NCBI GenBank assembly: GCA_023266935.1
Contig: JAHFOF010000005.1
Location: 1 to 35,250, forward strand
Source: a bacterium
GTDB lineage: Bacteria; Patescibacteriota; Minisyncoccia; Phycocordibacterales; Zambryskibacteraceae
Length of the DNA: 35,250 nucleotides
Reading direction: 5' to 3'
A program made the translations under genes and the position numbers. Position 1 is the first letter of the stretch. Each line of letters starts with the position of its first letter. The notes under the pieces were generated by a model, which saw only the letters and a program-made list of their open reading frames with translations, was not told where the DNA came from and ran no database searches. This document shows, in pieces, positions 22,737 to 30,216 of this stretch.

Positions 22737-23570
22737 TTAAACTAACAAATTTGAAAATGCCCCGAGGATAGCCAACTTGTGGTTAACCGGTTCGTTTCGA
22801 GGTAACCTTATTAACTCTTTTATAAAATGATTATCAACTCCAAACGCGGTAATGTTTGTATCTGGGAGGATGCTTTCAATTAAAGTTTTGGCTATATTTT
22901 CAAACGGAGTTGGGGAAACTAGATAGACAACATATGGTGAATCAATTTTAAAATGCTCCGTTTTATCCCAAAGATCTTTGAATTCTTTTGTAGAAGATGA
23001 TACAGCTTCATTTATTATTCGAGTTGTCTTTGCATCTAAAGAATCGTTCACAAAAAGAGTGAGGTTTGGACCAGTCATCCTCTTCACATTATTTAATCCA
23101 AAAGGGATATTTAAAGATTGCCCATGTTTACCTAAATGTACGAACTGAAGGTTAGTATTCTCTCCATTCATAGTGATTAATAGAACCGATGGAGTATTTT
23201 GAAAAACTTGTCCGACAATTTTAGATAGAACATCAACAAATTTTAAAGTATGAATTCCTTTCTTTATTCCAAAATATTTGCAAACCTCGTCTTCTATATA
23301 ACGAATAAGGTGGTCGTGCGTAATTTGGTGAGTAATCTCTCCACTATGAGAAATGACTATTTTATCCACAGAAATATTTTTCTTGATTCTGGTTAAACAT
23401 ACCTTAACTTTACCCAACAGAGTCTCTGCCAACTCTGATTCGGTAGGCGTCTCTTCAAAGACAAGAGACATTTGGGCACTAGAGATAATTTCTGGAAGTT
23501 CTGTTTTGGAGTTTTTCACCACAGCCACACCCACAGCACTGGATGACAAATCTATAACCAAAGTGTTCAT
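22737..23570 (-). CDS. Actin-fold (PilM/FtsA-like) protein
   Basis: A 277-residue cytoplasmic protein that appears to belong to the actin/Hsp70 ATPase fold. It begins MNTLVIDLSSSAVGVAVVKN, the phosphate-1 loop pattern (D-x-S/G-S-x-x-x-x-V) of PilM and FtsA. The middle has SVLLITMNGENTNLQFVHLG, an equivalent of phosphate 2, though without the DxG expected of an active ATPase. The C-terminal ITAFGVDNHFIKELIR fits the end of such folds. It lies between alaS and the membrane protein at 21385. PilM binds the cytoplasmic tail of PilN; a like arrangement is inferred here. The family assignment is moderate; the role is unknown. Confidence 0.6.
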   Translation of the reverse strand: MNTLVIDLSSSAVGVAVVKNSKTELPEIISSAQMSLVFEETPTESELAETLLGKVKVCLTRIKKNISVDKIVISHSGEITHQITHDHLIRYIEDEVCKYFGIKKGIHTLKFVDVLSKIVGQVFQNTPSVLLITMNGENTNLQFVHLGKHGQSLNIPFGLNNVKRMTGPNLTLFVNDSLDAKTTRIINEAVSSSTKEFKDLWDKTEHFKIDSPYVVYLVSPTPFENIAKTLIESILPDTNITAFGVDNHFIKELIRLPRNEPVNHKLAILGAFSNLLV

Positions 23571-23576
23571 CCTTAT

Positions 23577-23582
23577 ATTCTA
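23577..23582 (-). promoter_or_regulatory. -10-like box before the actin-fold gene
   Basis: TAGAAT ends six bases before the ATG at 23570, in the 26-base gap after alaS. The intervening ATAAGG could also act as a weak, too-close ribosome binding site. It is part of the recurrent pattern. Confidence 0.4.
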
Positions 23583-23596
23583 CCTCGAAAAAAGAT

Positions 23597-25231
23597 TTAT
23601 TGAAGTACGGCTTTAATACGTCGCACCCCCGCAGAAACTGCTTCTTCTTTAAAGATTTTAAAATGCTTGGGTGCCCCATTGGGGTTAGTCGCCAGTTCAG
23701 AAGTATTAGACACGTGCGGTCCTCCACAGAATTCTTTAGAGATAATACTTCCCTTTCCATCTTCTATAAAATAAACAGATACCATATCTCCATATTTCGT
23801 TCCGAATTCCATTTCTGCTCCAAGTTTCTCCGCTTCTTCTTTATTCATTTCTTTGCGAACCACCTCTAAACCTTTCTTGATATATTCGTTCACTAACTCT
23901 TCGACTTTTTGTTTCTCTTCGTCAGTCATCTTGCGGTCAAATAGGAAATCTATACGAAGTCGTTCTTCGGTGATGTTTGAGCCCTTTTGCTTCACACCCT
24001 TACCCAACACTTCTTGGAGAGCAGAGAGGAGTAGATGGTGTGCGGTGTGAAGTTTGATTGTCTCTGGATTATGGTTAGCCAATCCTCCTTTGAACATGCC
24101 CGCAGAAGAAGTTTGAGAGAGTTTCTGGTGCTCAGCTAATTTTTTATTAAAATCTTCTAAATTAATAGCCCAACCTTTTTCTTTAGCCAATTCAACTGTA
24201 AGTTCTATAGGGAAACCATAAGTAGTAAAGAGAATAAACGGATCAGTTCCATTTTCAAATTCTTTCATCCCCCTGTCGAGTGTTTCCCTGAATTTATTTT
24301 CTTCTTTTTTAATTTCTTCCTTATCTTCTAAAACATAAACTCCTTCATAAATTTTTCTTATTTTGTCAGCCACTTCTTCCAATGGTTCTTTAGAAAATCT
24401 AACCGCTCGACGAATTAGTTTACGGAGAATATAGCCTGCGCCCGTGTTCGACGGCCTTACTCCATCAGAAACGAGAAAAAGTGCCGCCTTCACATGATCA
24501 GCCACAATACGTTCTTCTTTGGTTTTTTCACCGCTAAACAAATCTGTCTCATAGACACTTTTTGCTTCTTTGACCTGAACTAAAAGTCTTTCTAGCCCCA
24601 TGCCCGTATCCACCCCTTTTGTTTCTAGTGAAGTATATTTACCATCTCTAGATTTATAATATTCGTTGAAAACAATATTCCAAATTTCTACGCCATTGAT
24701 ATAAATTTCTGTAGTTGGTCCACAAGGACCTTCATCACCCGTCGGCCCCCAAAAGTTATCCGCTCTGTTGTGGTTTTTTATGATGATGTTCGAATCTATA
24801 GATTTCCAAATCTTTCTAGATTCTTCATCTGCTGGGGTTTCTGCATCCCCTTCGAATACAGAAACATAGTCAATCTTTAAACCAAGTTCCTTGGTAATAA
24901 ATTCATATCCATATTCTATGGCTTCCTTTTTCCAATATCCCCCAAACGAAAAGTTCCCAAGCATCTCGAAGAAAGTCAGGTGGGTGTCATCCCCAACATC
25001 ATCAATATCTCCGGTGCGTACGCATTTTTGAACAGTAACTATGTTTCTTGAACCAAAGTCTTTCTCGGCGTCTTTAGGATGAGTATAGTAAACTTTGAAT
25101 TGTTGCATGCCCGCACTTGTAAACAAAACTGACGGATCGTTCTCGGGTATAAGTGAAGCCGAAGGTCGAGGCACATGACCTTTTCTCTCAAAGAATTTTA
25201 AAAATTTTTCCCTTAATTCAGTTGAATTCAT
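23597..25231 (-). CDS. alaS: Alanyl-tRNA synthetase, minimal form
   Basis: A class II synthetase that charges tRNA-Ala and removes wrongly attached Ser or Gly. The catalytic domain is complete: FTSAGMQQFK, RTGDIDDVGDDTHLTFFEML, WGPTGDEGPCGPTTEIY and the DTGMGLERLL motif 3. The editing domain has the zinc set H395, H399, C502 and H506 (HTAHH and CGGPH). At 544 residues it lacks both the C-terminal C-Ala domain (the protein ends at GVRRIKAVLQ) and the beta-barrel that normally separates the two domains. Usual bacterial AlaRS has about 875 residues. An extended -10 (TGCTATATT) ends six bases before the ATG. Confidence 0.96.
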   Translation of the reverse strand: MNSTELREKFLKFFERKGHVPRPSASLIPENDPSVLFTSAGMQQFKVYYTHPKDAEKDFGSRNIVTVQKCVRTGDIDDVGDDTHLTFFEMLGNFSFGGYWKKEAIEYGYEFITKELGLKIDYVSVFEGDAETPADEESRKIWKSIDSNIIIKNHNRADNFWGPTGDEGPCGPTTEIYINGVEIWNIVFNEYYKSRDGKYTSLETKGVDTGMGLERLLVQVKEAKSVYETDLFSGEKTKEERIVADHVKAALFLVSDGVRPSNTGAGYILRKLIRRAVRFSKEPLEEVADKIRKIYEGVYVLEDKEEIKKEENKFRETLDRGMKEFENGTDPFILFTTYGFPIELTVELAKEKGWAINLEDFNKKLAEHQKLSQTSSAGMFKGGLANHNPETIKLHTAHHLLLSALQEVLGKGVKQKGSNITEERLRIDFLFDRKMTDEEKQKVEELVNEYIKKGLEVVRKEMNKEEAEKLGAEMEFGTKYGDMVSVYFIEDGKGSIISKEFCGGPHVSNTSELATNPNGAPKHFKIFKEEAVSAGVRRIKAVLQ

Positions 25232-25237
25232 AATAGA

Positions 25238-25246
25238 AATATAGCA
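25238..25246 (-). promoter_or_regulatory. Extended -10-like box before alaS
   Basis: TGCTATATT directly follows the stop TAG of the UDG gene and ends six bases before the alaS ATG. It has the TGn extension, one mismatch to TATAAT and no Shine-Dalgarno sequence downstream. Confidence 0.45.
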
Positions 25247-25843
25247 CTAAATAAAGGTTTTCAAAACTTGAAAATCTTCCATCAATGTCTCCTTGGAATG
25301 TTGATTATAAATAGCCACGGCGGGGTGATAGAGAGGTACAACTTTCACTTTTTCTCCCGCGATTTTTGTTTCAAACACTTTCCCATGTAAATCACTAATT
25401 GAACCAAGTTCTTTTTCTAGTCCATACCTATTCATAATATATTGCATTGAAAACCGTCCGAGAGTAACAACAACTTTTGGTTTAATTATTTCAATTTGTC
25501 TATCCAGAAACGGTGCGTAGATTTCTATTTCTTCTGGAAGCGGATCCCGATTCTTCGGTGGTCTATCTTTCACTATGTTTGTGATGTAAACAGATTCTCT
25601 AGGGATATTTATAGATTTTAAAAATTCATCGAGCAGTTTTCCTGAACGACCACAAAACGGTCTGCCTGTTTCGGCTTCATTTTTCCCCGGTGCTTCTCCA
25701 ATAAAAACAATTTTTGCAAAATGATTTCCTTCACCGATAACAGGAAAAACTTTATCTCTAATTCTGTCTGCGTAGAGTGGAGAACTTGAAAGGTGAAGTA
25801 TTTCGTCTTTTATCTCCTTGAGTTTCTTGGTGCGTTCATCCAT
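25247..25843 (-). CDS. Uracil-DNA glycosylase, family 4-like, without Fe-S cysteines
   Basis: A base-excision repair enzyme that removes uracil from DNA. The family-4 pattern is clear: FIGEAPGKNEAETGRPFCGRSG (split: GEAPG at 49-53, GRPF at 60-63), YITNIVKDRPPKNRDP and the C-terminal VPLYHPAVAIYN with H173. Family 4 enzymes normally hold a [4Fe-4S] cluster with four cysteines. Here the equivalent positions are L18 and S21 (in place of CxxCPL), D93 (in VKDRPP) and Y109 (in IYAPFL); the only cysteine in the 198 residues is C64. So the fold is kept but the cluster is gone. It lies between mgtC and alaS. Confidence 0.9.
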   Translation of the reverse strand: MDERTKKLKEIKDEILHLSSSPLYADRIRDKVFPVIGEGNHFAKIVFIGEAPGKNEAETGRPFCGRSGKLLDEFLKSINIPRESVYITNIVKDRPPKNRDPLPEEIEIYAPFLDRQIEIIKPKVVVTLGRFSMQYIMNRYGLEKELGSISDLHGKVFETKIAGEKVKVVPLYHPAVAIYNQHSKETLMEDFQVLKTFI

Positions 25844-25850
25844 TAAAAAT

Positions 25851-26309
25851 TTATTTCTTCAAACTTCCAGTGATTTTGTGTTCAATAAACCAAAGAGCAG
25901 TGAAGGCAAAGAGGGTAACTATGGTAGAAAAAACAGCCAAAGGGATGAATCCGTATCCCACTGCTGCTCCTATACCTGCGGTAATCCATAGACCTGCAGC
26001 TGTAGTAATGCCCGAAGCATGATCTTGATTATGATCATGATTATGAAGGATAGCTCCCCCTCCGATAAAACCAATACCCATAATGAGACCTTGGAGGACA
26101 TACATCAATCCAGGAGAACCTGGGTCGATGACCGGTGCAGCTAGCTTGCTAATAACAACAAAAAGACACGCACCTAAAGCTACTAACCCATAAGTTCTCA
26201 TTCCAGCGGTTTTCCCCGCAAATGAACGCTCTATACCTAAAAGTGCACCGAGGAACAAAGCTAGAATTGTTTGAAAATAAACCGAATGAACAAATATATT
26301 TAAAGTCAT
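25851..26309 (-). CDS. MgtC/SapB family membrane protein
   Basis: A 152-residue membrane protein with about four to five hydrophobic segments. The family signature is present: FLGALLGIERSFAGKTAGMRTYGLVALGA (split: LGALLGIERSFAGKTAG and MRTYGLVALGA), then GIGFIGGGAILH and GITTAAGLWITAGIGAAVGYG. MgtC proteins are linked to magnesium-limited growth and virulence through effects on the ATP synthase, but many members have unknown roles. It has only the membrane domain, without the C-terminal cytoplasmic domain of MgtC. A His/Asp-rich loop (HNHDHNQDHASG) is notable and might bind metal. Confidence 0.88.
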   Translation of the reverse strand: MTLNIFVHSVYFQTILALFLGALLGIERSFAGKTAGMRTYGLVALGACLFVVISKLAAPVIDPGSPGLMYVLQGLIMGIGFIGGGAILHNHDHNQDHASGITTAAGLWITAGIGAAVGYGFIPLAVFSTIVTLFAFTALWFIEHKITGSLKK

Positions 26310-26310
26310 A

Positions 26311-27015
26311 TTATATTTCTTTTATTTTTAAAATTTCCAAAAGTCGTGGACTGTTCTCGATCATATCATGAAGATTCCCTTTTTCTGGATAATTCCATCC
26401 TATCATAATCAGTTTCTGACACTCTCCATAATGAATGGCTGTGCTAGAAAATTTTGTGTTAGTAATGAGCCAACCTTCAGAAAGTTTCCTTTCTCTACCA
26501 CCATAATCAAAGGTGGTTTCTTTTAAATCATCGAATCTCGCTTTCACATACAGAACTACTTTCAAATCAGATTTAATGCCTAATTCATTGTGGAACTTGG
26601 CCTCAGCCATAATTAACTTCTCATCATTCCAAGCGACCACATCTACTTCATGAGGCACACAAGCACCTAAAACAGTCTGATCAGTCAGGGTTTGGAAACC
26701 TTTGTCTTTAAAATATTCTGCGATGAATTGTTCAAACGGAAATCCTGTTGGCCCGAGCTCCATAACCGCCCGTCGGATAGAATAACGCATAGCCACTGGT
26801 TTTTTCCATTTATGGAGTTGATCAAAGGCATGTTTGTAAATATCTGCTGTACTCATTCCCTCATGAAGTTCTGACTTTATATAAGCCAATACATCCTCCG
26901 TCGCCTCATCAGTTGCTCCAGAACGTTTTAAAGACGAACAAAGTTTTTCTTCATTAAAAAGTTCCCGCTGTCCAGTGGACTTTATGATATAAATCTCATT
27001 TTCCATAGAAGACAT
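26311..27015 (-). CDS. ATP-cone / PD-(D/E)XK endonuclease-like fusion
   Basis: A 234-residue two-domain protein. Residues 7-95 match an ATP-cone, the nucleotide-sensing domain of ribonucleotide reductases and NrdR: IIKSTGQRELFNEEKLCSSL opens it, and KPVAMRYSIRRAVMELGPTG closes it. Residues 96-215 look like a Mrr-type restriction endonuclease fold with HEVDVVAW (D125) and AEAK (E138, K140), the D...ExK triad. The frame is open to 27078, but that overlaps mnmA; the ATG at 27015 lies four bases after the mnmA stop, and TATACT is six bases upstream. No methylase is nearby, so it is not an ordinary restriction system. Its role may be repair or nucleotide-dependent DNA cleavage. Confidence 0.8.
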   Translation of the reverse strand: MSSMENEIYIIKSTGQRELFNEEKLCSSLKRSGATDEATEDVLAYIKSELHEGMSTADIYKHAFDQLHKWKKPVAMRYSIRRAVMELGPTGFPFEQFIAEYFKDKGFQTLTDQTVLGACVPHEVDVVAWNDEKLIMAEAKFHNELGIKSDLKVVLYVKARFDDLKETTFDYGGRERKLSEGWLITNTKFSSTAIHYGECQKLIMIGWNYPEKGNLHDMIENSPRLLEILKIKEI

Positions 27016-27019
27016 GGGT

Positions 27020-28051
27020 TTAGTATATCTCATCCACCACCCCTCCACCAAGGCATTCATCATCATTATAAAAAACAATAGATTGTCCTACAGCAAGACC
27101 TCTTTGAGGTCCGTCGAAGGTAACAGTTGATTCATTCAAATCAATAAAAACTTTTTCTCCTCTATATCTAATTCGTGCATGGGTTGGGGCACCTTGTAGA
27201 TTCATATCTCTTAATTTTATTTTTATTGGGGAAAGTTCTTTTATTTCTGTTTCGTCGTCTGAAACAGTAATAGTATTCATTTTCATATCTTTAGACACAA
27301 CATAAAATGCCTTCGAATCAGGAACATTGTGATTCACTTCAAATCCATGTCTTTCTCCAATGGTGTAATAAATTGCACCTCTGTGCTTGCCTATTATTTC
27401 TCCTTTTGTGTTTAAAACATTTCCAGATTGGATTTCAAGAAAGTGAGGAAGAAAGGTTTCCAAATCTACATCCCCGAGGAAACAAATTCCTTGACTATCC
27501 TTTTTAAAAGCCACAGGAATATCATTTTTTTTTGCTAACGAACGAACTTCTTTTTTTTCTAAATCACCCACAGGAAACAAGACATGCTTTAAATCATCCG
27601 GAGTCAAAGTCCAAAGAAAATAACTCTGGTCTTTCTCTTTATCTTGTCCTTCAAAGATTTGATTATTTTTGTTTTGAGCATAATGACCAGTGGCAATAAA
27701 ATCTGCTCCTAACTCTTTTGCTTTTTTCCAAAAGACACCAAACTTTATTTCTCTGTTGCATAAAATATCTGGATTGGGGGTTCGGCCAAGCTCGTATTCG
27801 GTAATCATCTTATCAGCCACAGATTTTTTATATTCTTCTTCAAAATCAAAAAATAAAAATGGGATATCAAGAGTTATAGCTACTCGCATCGCGTCTCTCC
27901 GTTCTTCTCTCCAAGTACAAGGAAGAAAATCTGGGCTCCAAACTTTAATAAAAACGCCAGTAACCTCAAACCCTTGTTGCTTCAAAAGAGCCGCCGAGAC
28001 AGCAGAATCAACCCCTCCTGAGAGTCCTACGAAAACTTTTTTGCCTTTCAT
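27020..28051 (-). CDS. mnmA: tRNA-specific 2-thiouridylase MnmA
   Basis: MnmA puts sulfur on U34 of Lys, Glu and Gln tRNAs, which sharpens decoding. The N-terminal PP-loop is VGLSGGVDSAVSAALL. C102-type and C199-type catalytic cysteines are visible in NPDILCNREIKFG and GICFLGDVD. The 343 residues are slightly short of the usual 360-370, but all three domains are there, ending in the beta-barrel GLAVGQSIVFYNDDECLGGG. The 21-base motif copy 4 fills the gap after mltG. The sulfur-relay partners cannot be seen in this window. Confidence 0.95.
   Translation of the reverse strand: MKGKKVFVGLSGGVDSAVSAALLKQQGFEVTGVFIKVWSPDFLPCTWREERRDAMRVAITLDIPFLFFDFEEEYKKSVADKMITEYELGRTPNPDILCNREIKFGVFWKKAKELGADFIATGHYAQNKNNQIFEGQDKEKDQSYFLWTLTPDDLKHVLFPVGDLEKKEVRSLAKKNDIPVAFKKDSQGICFLGDVDLETFLPHFLEIQSGNVLNTKGEIIGKHRGAIYYTIGERHGFEVNHNVPDSKAFYVVSKDMKMNTITVSDDETEIKELSPIKIKLRDMNLQGAPTHARIRYRGEKVFIDLNESTVTFDGPQRGLAVGQSIVFYNDDECLGGGVVDEIY
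27022..27027 (-). promoter_or_regulatory. -10-like box before the ATP-cone/endonuclease gene
   Basis: TATACT, which overlaps the first base of the mnmA stop codon (27020-27022), ends six bases before the ATG at 27015. One mismatch to TATAAT. The spacing supports the choice of this ATG over one three codons further on. Confidence 0.35.
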
Positions 28052-28054
28052 ATT

Positions 28055-28075
28055 ATTTATGGTGAGCCTGTTGAA
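28055..28075 (-). repeat. 21-base start-proximal motif, copy 4 (mltG-mnmA)
   Basis: In the gene direction it runs TTCAACAGGCTCAC then CATAAAT. It directly follows the mltG stop TGA and ends three bases before the mnmA ATG. Confidence 0.65.
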
Positions 28076-28966
28076 TCATTTATTCAAGTATAATTCCCTA
28101 TTTGTCTGATGTTCGTCAAATGTCTTTGCATAATACGCATTACCTTTTTTATCCGTTAAAAAATACAAATACGAAGAACTCGTTGGATGGATGGCAGCAA
28201 TGATACTTTCTAATCCAGGATTAGAAACTGGGATTTGAGGCAACCCTTTGGTTTTATAAGTTTCTGGCGCTGAATCAACTTGTAGAGCCATCCCTATCTT
28301 CAATCTTTTCCAAAGTATGCCCGAAACAATTTTTCTATCTTTATCCGTCCTTATTTCTGATTCTATGATTGCCGCCATATTTATTATTTCATCTAAACTA
28401 TGCCCAGAGACCTTGATTTCTTTATCTAATTTGGCTGTTTTTAATTCAAAATTATTTTTAAAAAGTTTAAGAATAGATGAAGCAGTGGCTCCTACTTCTA
28501 TAAAATAAGTATCTGGAAATAAATATCCCTGTTGAGCAAGAAATAAAAATTCGCGATGATCAAATTTTAAAAATCTCTCATCAAATAAATCAGAAATCTG
28601 CTTGTTAGTAAAACCTTCAGGAATCGTTATTTTCACTGTCTCTATATCATGTTCTGCTCTAGCAATACGCCACGCCAGAGTAAAAACATTTTCTTTGTCA
28701 GACAAATAATAATCTCCTGCTTTCATTCCTCGTTCACCCCCGACACTGATTGCAAAAATTCTGAACCATAATGGTGAACGAATTATATCCTTCGTTTCTA
28801 ACTGGTTTGCTAGTTGATCCAATCCTATCCCCTCTTGAACCGTGAAGATGCTGTTTTGAGGAAACTTTTCTGGTGGAGTGATTAAGAAAACATAAACAAA
28901 AACCAAAATGGCCACAAGGCCAAGAATTGAAATTTCCCAAATTTTCCTAATACGATTATCCTCCAT
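28076..28966 (-). CDS. mltG: Endolytic murein transglycosylase MltG
   Basis: MltG cuts new glycan strands near the membrane and so sets their length. Residues 11-30 are the N-terminal membrane anchor. A LysM-like stretch follows (FTVQEGIGLDQLANQLE and VKITIPEGFTNKQISDLF). The catalytic YceG region is MAAIIESEI, with the presumed glutamate E202, then ILWKRLKIGMALQVDSA and NPGLESIIAAIHP near the end. At 296 residues it is near the short end of the family range (about 320-350). It links the upstream half of the window with cell wall growth. Confidence 0.94.
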   Translation of the reverse strand: MEDNRIRKIWEISILGLVAILVFVYVFLITPPEKFPQNSIFTVQEGIGLDQLANQLETKDIIRSPLWFRIFAISVGGERGMKAGDYYLSDKENVFTLAWRIARAEHDIETVKITIPEGFTNKQISDLFDERFLKFDHREFLFLAQQGYLFPDTYFIEVGATASSILKLFKNNFELKTAKLDKEIKVSGHSLDEIINMAAIIESEIRTDKDRKIVSGILWKRLKIGMALQVDSAPETYKTKGLPQIPVSNPGLESIIAAIHPTSSSYLYFLTDKKGNAYYAKTFDEHQTNRELYLNK

Positions 28967-28968
28967 TT

Positions 28969-30204
28969 TTAAATCGGGAGATTAGAAGGAGCTTCTGCTT
29001 TCTTTGAAGGAATACGAGTGAGCGTAGGAGTGGCTGCAACAATCGAACTTGGGAAGTGAAAGAGTGTGGCTAACTCTTCGGTCGTAAGAATAAATGGCTT
29101 GCCATGGAAATGTTTAAAGGGAACATTAAAAAATGATCGACGTTTATAAGCTTCGAGGAGCTTGGTTTCATTTTGAGCTTTTTTCTTGCCTTTAAAATCT
29201 TGCCATGGATAATCATATCCAGCATTAAAATCTGGTTTGAAACCGTTCAAAGAAGATGAACTAAATTGAGCAAAACTTCCTATAAGACCGCCTATATTTG
29301 TAGCGTTAAAGGAATCTTTTTCTGCAAAGTAAGTGGCACGAATCATAGTATCAAAAGCCGGTTTAGCAGAAGCTCTTTCTATAGCAGCTATGACATCTTG
29401 TTGACCCTTGGAAGGCTGGGGAGAAGCTTTTTTGTCTTCAGTTTTGGGTGTTGCTTTTGTTAAAATTTCTTTTATTTCTTTCTCTATTCCCACTTTCCAA
29501 TCAGGTTTAATAAATACTCGACCATATTTTAATCCTTCTTTAGTATGACCTTGAATCAATATTTGAAACCAAGCATTTTCACCTTTCTTAAGAGAACCCA
29601 AAAATTCTAACATCGGCACTATAGGGTCATTTTTATATTCTTCTTTTTCAGTTTTATCTAATCCATAATCAATATAAGTTTTAATCGGATAAGCATCCGC
29701 TTTGGTTAAGGCATATTGACCAATCCAACCTATAGAAATTTTTTCTGGATCTCGATGAATACCAAGAGTATAATCTGAAACTTCGTGAACTTCTGCATTG
29801 GGAAACTGTGCATAAAGTTGGGATTCCACACGACCCTTAGATGCTTTCAAGCACCAAATATAAAAATGGACTTCACCTCCTTTAGATACCAGCTCAAGAG
29901 AAAACCATGTGCGAACTCGACCTTTGAGATAAACATCCAAAAGAGTGCCAACTCCAGTGTTATGAAGAGTGTTTAAGAAAATCTCCATAGCCAGTGGAGA
30001 TTTCACCATTTCTCGAGGAATTTTTATTTCCAACAAAACTGAACCTTGAGAAGCAATCCATTCGCGTCTTTTATAATTAAGCCAAAGGATAAACCAATAT
30101 CTAATCAATATTAAAGAGATCCAAACTGGAGAAGTTCTCCAAATCACATTCCAAACTTGTTGAACTATTGGATTTTGTACTAGAGATAAAATCTGTTCTA
30201 TCAT
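28969..30204 (-). CDS. Membrane-anchored protein resembling the N-terminal part of conjugation ATPases
   Basis: A 411-residue protein of uncertain role. A membrane segment lies near residues 23-45 (TSPVWISLILIRYWFILWLN). A mixed alpha/beta part follows, with VLLEIKIPREMVKSPLAME and GGEVHFYIWC. A charged Lys/Pro linker lies near 255-275. The C-terminal stretch FILTTEELATLFHFPSS, then TPTLTRIPSKKAEAPSNLP, resembles the segment that precedes the ATPase domain in HerA/VirB4/TraD-like transfer proteins. No Walker A motif is present and no ATPase gene follows. I recall such proteins as common in CPR genomes (DUF8128-like); the name is from memory and unchecked. The ATG at 30204 is preferred over a GTG just before it. 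Confidence 0.65.
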   Translation of the reverse strand: MIEQILSLVQNPIVQQVWNVIWRTSPVWISLILIRYWFILWLNYKRREWIASQGSVLLEIKIPREMVKSPLAMEIFLNTLHNTGVGTLLDVYLKGRVRTWFSLELVSKGGEVHFYIWCLKASKGRVESQLYAQFPNAEVHEVSDYTLGIHRDPEKISIGWIGQYALTKADAYPIKTYIDYGLDKTEKEEYKNDPIVPMLEFLGSLKKGENAWFQILIQGHTKEGLKYGRVFIKPDWKVGIEKEIKEILTKATPKTEDKKASPQPSKGQQDVIAAIERASAKPAFDTMIRATYFAEKDSFNATNIGGLIGSFAQFSSSSLNGFKPDFNAGYDYPWQDFKGKKKAQNETKLLEAYKRRSFFNVPFKHFHGKPFILTTEELATLFHFPSSIVAATPTLTRIPSKKAEAPSNLPI

Positions 30205-30210
30205 CACTAC

Positions 30211-30216
30211 ATTCTA
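30211..30216 (-). promoter_or_regulatory. -10-like box at the stop of the regulator gene
   Basis: TAGAAT, whose first three bases are the stop codon TAG of the sigma-4/HARE-like gene, ends six bases before the ATG at 30204. It is part of the recurrent pattern and supports that start over the GTG at 30207. Confidence 0.4.

Noticed and set aside
28076-28078. TGA read as glycine (alternative code)
   Set aside because: TGA ends mltG where the family ends, and the identified genes need no in-frame TGA codons.
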